This document shows, piece by piece, positions 60,281-64,000 of a DNA stretch of 64,000 bases (positions within the stretch are counted from its first letter, which is position 1; each line of letters opens with the position of its first letter). The notes beneath the pieces were generated by a model. The model ran no database searches. It was not told the DNA's origin and worked only from the letters and a program-made list of their open reading frames with translations. Source of the stretch: Epilithonimonas bovis DSM 19482 (GTDB taxonomy: Bacteria > Bacteroidota > Bacteroidia > Flavobacteriales > Weeksellaceae). Location: positions 17,340 through 81,339 of the forward strand of contig NZ_FTPU01000014.1 of the NCBI RefSeq assembly GCF_900108115.1. Direction: 5' to 3'. The position numbers and the translations under genes are program-made.

Positions 60281-62404
60281 CTATTTAATTTTTGAGAGCG
60301 CATCTACCGTCTCTTCCAGATAGAAATCCCGTTCAAGGTTTTTTCTCCAGTTTTCTGTTTTTTTGGCAAAGGCCTCATCTTTTTTGATTCGTTCTGCTTC
60401 ATCTGTGTGCAGCGTAAACTTGAGCCCGTTGTTGAATTTGTCCAAAGCTTTGAACTTTTCAATTTGCGCTTTACGCGTTTTCATCAGTTCATTGAATTTG
60501 GCCTGATTCAAAGTAATGGTTTCTTCTTTGTCAAGTGCTTCTTTCCATTCTGCAGATTCCAGCAACAATTTATAATTATTATTGTTAGCAACCTGTTTGT
60601 CAATCTCTGCCTGCAATTGAGGAATATTAAGGGCCGTTAATTTCTTATAAGATGTGGCCGCAATTTTATCCCATGGCAAAGCAAACTGGTCAAACCGCTC
60701 ACCCACTTCTGCGTAGGAGAAGAGATCCTTCATTTTGATATCAGACTCTACACCTTTTCTTTGGGTGGACTCGCCAGAGATTCGGTAAAATTTTTGAATA
60801 GTCAGTTTAAGCGCACCAAAATCATCGCTGGTATTCAGGAACCTGTTGAGCTCTACAAAAGTCTGCACGGTACCTTTACCAAAAGAGCTTGGTGACCCGA
60901 TAACCGCTGCTCTGCCGTAATCCTGCATGGCGCCTGCCAAAATCTCTGATGCAGAAGCAGACAGTTCGTTTTGCATGATGACAAGCGGCCCGGTCCAGAT
61001 AGGATCATTGGTCTTGTTGGACAAAACCTGAACTTTGCCACGGCTGTCTTTTACCTGTACATAAGGGCCGGCATTCATAAAAAGCCCCATGATATCTCCT
61101 ACCTCAGTCAAAGAACCGCCACCATTGTTTCTAAGGTCTAGGATAATCCCTTCTACATTTTCTTTTTTAAGCTTGAGGAGTTCTGCCTTGACATCATCAG
61201 AGGCATTTCTGCCACCGTTTTCTTTATCAAATTCTACATTGAAGCCCGGCAGATAAATAAACCCATATTTTTTACCGTTTTTAGAATTCACCACGATACT
61301 TCTGGCGTAAGTATCTTCTATGGTTACTTCCTCGCGGATCATGGTAACTTCTTTGATACTCTTATCTTTTTTCTCTACCGTTAATGTCACCGGTGTTCCT
61401 TTCTCTCCTCGGATTAGGCGCACAGCTTCGTCAGACAGCATACCAACAACATTTACTGGCTCTTCATTAGGCTTGGATCGTACTTTCAGGATTTTATCTC
61501 CTGCCGCAAGCTGTTTGGATTTCCAGGCTGGTGCACCAATAGTTAGCTCACCCAGGTAAAGGTAGCCTCTTTTCTCCTGTATAAGAGCGCCTATGCCAAT
61601 CACTTTCCCGGTGAACTGCATGTCAAATTCCTCTTTGTTTTTGGGAGAGAAATAATTGGTGTGCGGATCAAAAACTTCGGTGTACGCATTCATATACACC
61701 GTAAACCAGTCCATTTTTTTTCTTTTTTTGAAGCGTCGGAAAGAATCTGTAATCAAGTCCTTAACTTCGGACGTGGCTTTTTCGCGTTTCTTTTCTATAG
61801 AAAGTGGCTCGTACTTAATCGTATCTTTCAGTTTGTTGGCTACAACAGAATCTTTTTTCTTTTTCTGTGCTTCCTCTTTGCTGTTAAGCGTTTCTATCTC
61901 TTGTAGGATATTGTACTTGATGTATTTTTTCCATTCGTTGTACTGCTCCTTGGCATTGGCCGGGTTTACCCGCTTTTTGGGCTCCAGGACAAGTTCATCA
62001 TTTTCATCAAGATTAATCGGTTTTGCCAAAATATCCTGAGTCATTTTATCAATCTCGTCTACACGCTGGTAAAGGCGGTCGATTGTTAATTTATAAAAAA
62101 TAAGATTACCCTGATTAAGGTAATCATCCAGTTTTGTATAATGTTTTTTGAACTCGTCTATATCAGACTGCAGAAAATAACGCTTGGATGCGTCAACATC
62201 TTCCAGATACTTGTCATAAACATCCTGCGAGTAAGCATCATTGATGGGTTTGGGACTATAATGGAGGTATGATAAGGTGTTTCTCACACTTACCATAATG
62301 GTCTGCATTTTTTCATCATCATTTTGTGGAGAGTTGAAACAGAACATCAGCGTCATAAGAGGCGCAAACATCAGTAGTTTCTTGAGCTTGAATTTTTTGA
62401 ACAT
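60281..62404 (-). CDS. prc: C-terminal processing (tail-specific) protease, S41A
   Basis: A 707-residue periplasmic protease. Signal-like N-terminus, an N-terminal helical domain, a PDZ domain (around GVIGIGALIQEKRGYLYLG-like residues 250-340), and an S41 core with the catalytic Ser in NELSASASEIL and Lys in SSFGKGTVQ. The C-terminal extension matches the tail of E. coli Prc. It trims or degrades envelope proteins by their C-termini. Confidence 0.93.
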   Translation of the reverse strand: MFKKFKLKKLLMFAPLMTLMFCFNSPQNDDEKMQTIMVSVRNTLSYLHYSPKPINDAYSQDVYDKYLEDVDASKRYFLQSDIDEFKKHYTKLDDYLNQGNLIFYKLTIDRLYQRVDEIDKMTQDILAKPINLDENDELVLEPKKRVNPANAKEQYNEWKKYIKYNILQEIETLNSKEEAQKKKKDSVVANKLKDTIKYEPLSIEKKREKATSEVKDLITDSFRRFKKRKKMDWFTVYMNAYTEVFDPHTNYFSPKNKEEFDMQFTGKVIGIGALIQEKRGYLYLGELTIGAPAWKSKQLAAGDKILKVRSKPNEEPVNVVGMLSDEAVRLIRGEKGTPVTLTVEKKDKSIKEVTMIREEVTIEDTYARSIVVNSKNGKKYGFIYLPGFNVEFDKENGGRNASDDVKAELLKLKKENVEGIILDLRNNGGGSLTEVGDIMGLFMNAGPYVQVKDSRGKVQVLSNKTNDPIWTGPLVIMQNELSASASEILAGAMQDYGRAAVIGSPSSFGKGTVQTFVELNRFLNTSDDFGALKLTIQKFYRISGESTQRKGVESDIKMKDLFSYAEVGERFDQFALPWDKIAATSYKKLTALNIPQLQAEIDKQVANNNNYKLLLESAEWKEALDKEETITLNQAKFNELMKTRKAQIEKFKALDKFNNGLKFTLHTDEAERIKKDEAFAKKTENWRKNLERDFYLEETVDALSKIK

Positions 62405-62474
62405 ATTTTTTAATGTGTACTGCTATTAGTAAAAATTTTCTTTTGAAAGTTACATAAATCTTCAAAAATGAAAC

Positions 62475-62482
62475 CAAATTTA
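62475..62482 (-). promoter_or_regulatory. -7 box of prc
   Basis: TAAATTTG on the minus strand fits TAnnTTTG, about 70 bp before the prc ATG. Confidence 0.4.
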
Positions 62483-62516
62483 AGACCTTATTTTATTTTA
62501 CCTGCTATAAAATGGT

Positions 62517-62524
62517 TATTTTTG
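62517..62524 (+). promoter_or_regulatory. -7 box of surE
   Basis: TATTTTTG fits TAnnTTTG, 43 bp before the surE ATG. Confidence 0.4.
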
Positions 62525-62567
62525 AGAGATATTTGAAAAATCAATTAAAGAATTAAAATATCATACT

Positions 62568-63332
62568 ATGAACAGACCATTGATATTGGTAACCAATGAT
62601 GACGGCATTACAGCACCTGGGATCAGGAAACTAATCAGTATTATGAATGAAATTGGAGATGTGATTGTAGTGGCACCCAACTCCCCACAGAGTGGCAAAG
62701 GCCATGCTATTACTATTAATTCTACCTTGAGTTATGAGGAGCTGACGCTGGATGGGCCTCAAAAAGATTTTGCCTGCTCTGGCACACCGGTGGATTGTGT
62801 AAAAATGGCCTTGGACAAAATTCTCCCAAGAAGGCCGGATCTTGTGGTATCGGGAATCAATCACGGGGCCAATTCTTCTATTAATGTAATCTATTCAGGA
62901 ACCATGAGTGCCGCTGTAGAAGCCGGTGTAGAAGGCTTGCAATCTATTGGATTTTCTCTTTCTGACCTGAAATGGGACGCCGATTTTGACCAGGCAGAAG
63001 ATTACATCCGGGAAATCGTTCTCAAAACATTAGAAAACCCAATGCCCAAAGGTGTTGTGCTAAATGTGAATATCCCGAATCTTAAAAAAGAAGAAATAAA
63101 AGGAGTTAAGGTTTGTAAACAAGCCGATGCCAAATGGGAAGAGAGTTTTGACGAAAGGGTTAACCCTCATGGCCGAAAATATTACTGGCTCACAGGCTAC
63201 TTTAACAACATGGATGAGTCCGAAGATGCAGATGAAACCGCTCTTGCCAATGGCTATATCAGTATTGTCCCGGTCAAATTTGATCTAACCGCTTACGAAT
63301 ATATGGCAGAATTGGATTCTATCTACAAATAG
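62568..63332 (+). CDS. surE: 5'/3'-nucleotidase SurE
   Basis: A 254-residue metal-dependent nucleotidase for nucleoside monophosphates and exopolyphosphate. Metal ligands: the Asp pair in ILVTNDDGITAPG, the Ser in APNSPQSGKGHA and the Asn in SGINHGANSS. Its stop is followed after about 20 bp by a Crp/Fnr remnant. Confidence 0.95.
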   Translation: MNRPLILVTNDDGITAPGIRKLISIMNEIGDVIVVAPNSPQSGKGHAITINSTLSYEELTLDGPQKDFACSGTPVDCVKMALDKILPRRPDLVVSGINHGANSSINVIYSGTMSAAVEAGVEGLQSIGFSLSDLKWDADFDQAEDYIREIVLKTLENPMPKGVVLNVNIPNLKKEEIKGVKVCKQADAKWEESFDERVNPHGRKYYWLTGYFNNMDESEDADETALANGYISIVPVKFDLTAYEYMAELDSIYK

Positions 63333-63352
63333 TATCAGATGGAGTTTATTAG

Positions 63353-63661
63353 ACACCGTCCCGTTGCAACATAGAAGCGCTGACGGATATGGTGGTTTGG
63401 CAAATCCATCACGATGATTTGCAGAAGATTTATAAAAAATCCAGTGTTGGCAATCTTATTGGGCGCCTGATGATTGAGTATCTTTATGTAGAAAAACTGA
63501 AAAGGGAGTTTTCTTTCCTTAGCGAAACTGCCGAAGAAAGATATCTCAAACTTCTGAAAGAGCAGCCGGAACTTTTCCAGGCCGTACCGTTGAAATATAT
63601 TGCATCTTACATGGGCATTACACCGCAGGCACTAAGCCGAATCAAGAAACGAATTTGTTAA
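63353..63661 (+). pseudogene. Crp/Fnr regulator remnant (C-terminal half)
   Basis: From the stop at 63350-63352 the frame reads TPSRCNIEALTDMVVWQIHH and continues to RIKKRIC. The part after CNIEALTD matches the C-terminal half of small Bacteroidota Crp/Fnr proteins: the end of the cyclic-nucleotide-like domain, the dimer helix and the helix-turn-helix (VPLKYIASYMGITPQALSRI). About the first 95 residues are missing and no start signal is seen. An internal ATG (63389) could at most give a 90-residue piece. Confidence 0.75.
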
Positions 63662-63689
63662 CCGCGGTTCATTTCTTTTATTATTAATT

Positions 63690-64000
<311 letters not shown>

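Overview
The window reads as chromosome of a flavobacterium, most likely of the Chryseobacterium/Epilithonimonas/Kaistella group (Weeksellaceae). This rests on AT-rich DNA, promoters of the Bacteroidota type (-7 box TAnnTTTG), many TonB-dependent receptors and SPII lipoproteins, an S46 dipeptidyl-peptidase, DUF885 and DUF6122 proteins, and intergenic palindromes I recognise from that group. It is mostly core genome. The only mobile DNA seen is a transposase end at the right edge. There is no prophage, CRISPR array or rRNA.

Left part (1-27.7 kb). A minus-strand cell-shape operon mreB-mreC-mreD-mrdA-rodA is followed by the plus-strand haem operon hemA-hemC-hemD-hemE. Next come a YkgJ-type Cys-cluster protein with a 55-residue membrane protein, a group III truncated haemoglobin, and a 1136-residue protein joining a GH18-like domain, a NodB deacetylase and a processive GT2. 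A translationally coupled trio (Na+/H+ antiporter, DNA alkylation repair protein, DUF6122) and hflX follow, then osmC, a META-domain lipoprotein, an S46 peptidase, a ChaA-like antiporter, a frameshifted GNAT gene, bcp, a cysteine-free endonuclease III and a DUF885 lipoprotein.

Middle (27.9-45.3 kb). The most unusual locus is TonB-like / ExbB-like / TonB-like followed by a TonB-dependent receptor. The ExbB homologue lacks the conserved pore-lining residues, there is no ExbD, and the two TonB-like proteins share a paired-cysteine C-terminal domain. Opposite lies a probable metal operon: Cys-rich secreted protein, HMA-domain protein, and a TonB receptor with its own HMA domain. Then come an acyl-CoA dehydrogenase, msrB, an SDR, an NTF2-like protein, tsaB, a PQQ-type sugar dehydrogenase, a large TonB receptor and a repeat lipoprotein.

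Right part (45.3-64 kb). A BlaI/M56 pair has its palindromic operator laid over its own -7 box. It is followed by uvrB, a minus-strand cluster (two related membrane proteins, AI-2E family permease, DUF3820), tandem tRNA-Val(TAC) genes, folC, tRNA-Val(GAC), vanZ and two glycosyltransferases, sufE, pepT, an HMG-CoA lyase, a degenerate OsmC, the C-terminal processing protease and surE. The window ends with a Crp/Fnr remnant and the end of an IS5-type element.

Intergenic DNA carries several families of palindromic repeats. One of about 99 bp is present twice, each time just upstream of a start codon (hemE and nth), with compensating base changes in its stem. Several genes (hemA, truncated globin, tsaB, uvrB, the Cys-rich gene) have a -7 box so close to the start codon that leaderless or nearly leaderless mRNAs are predicted.
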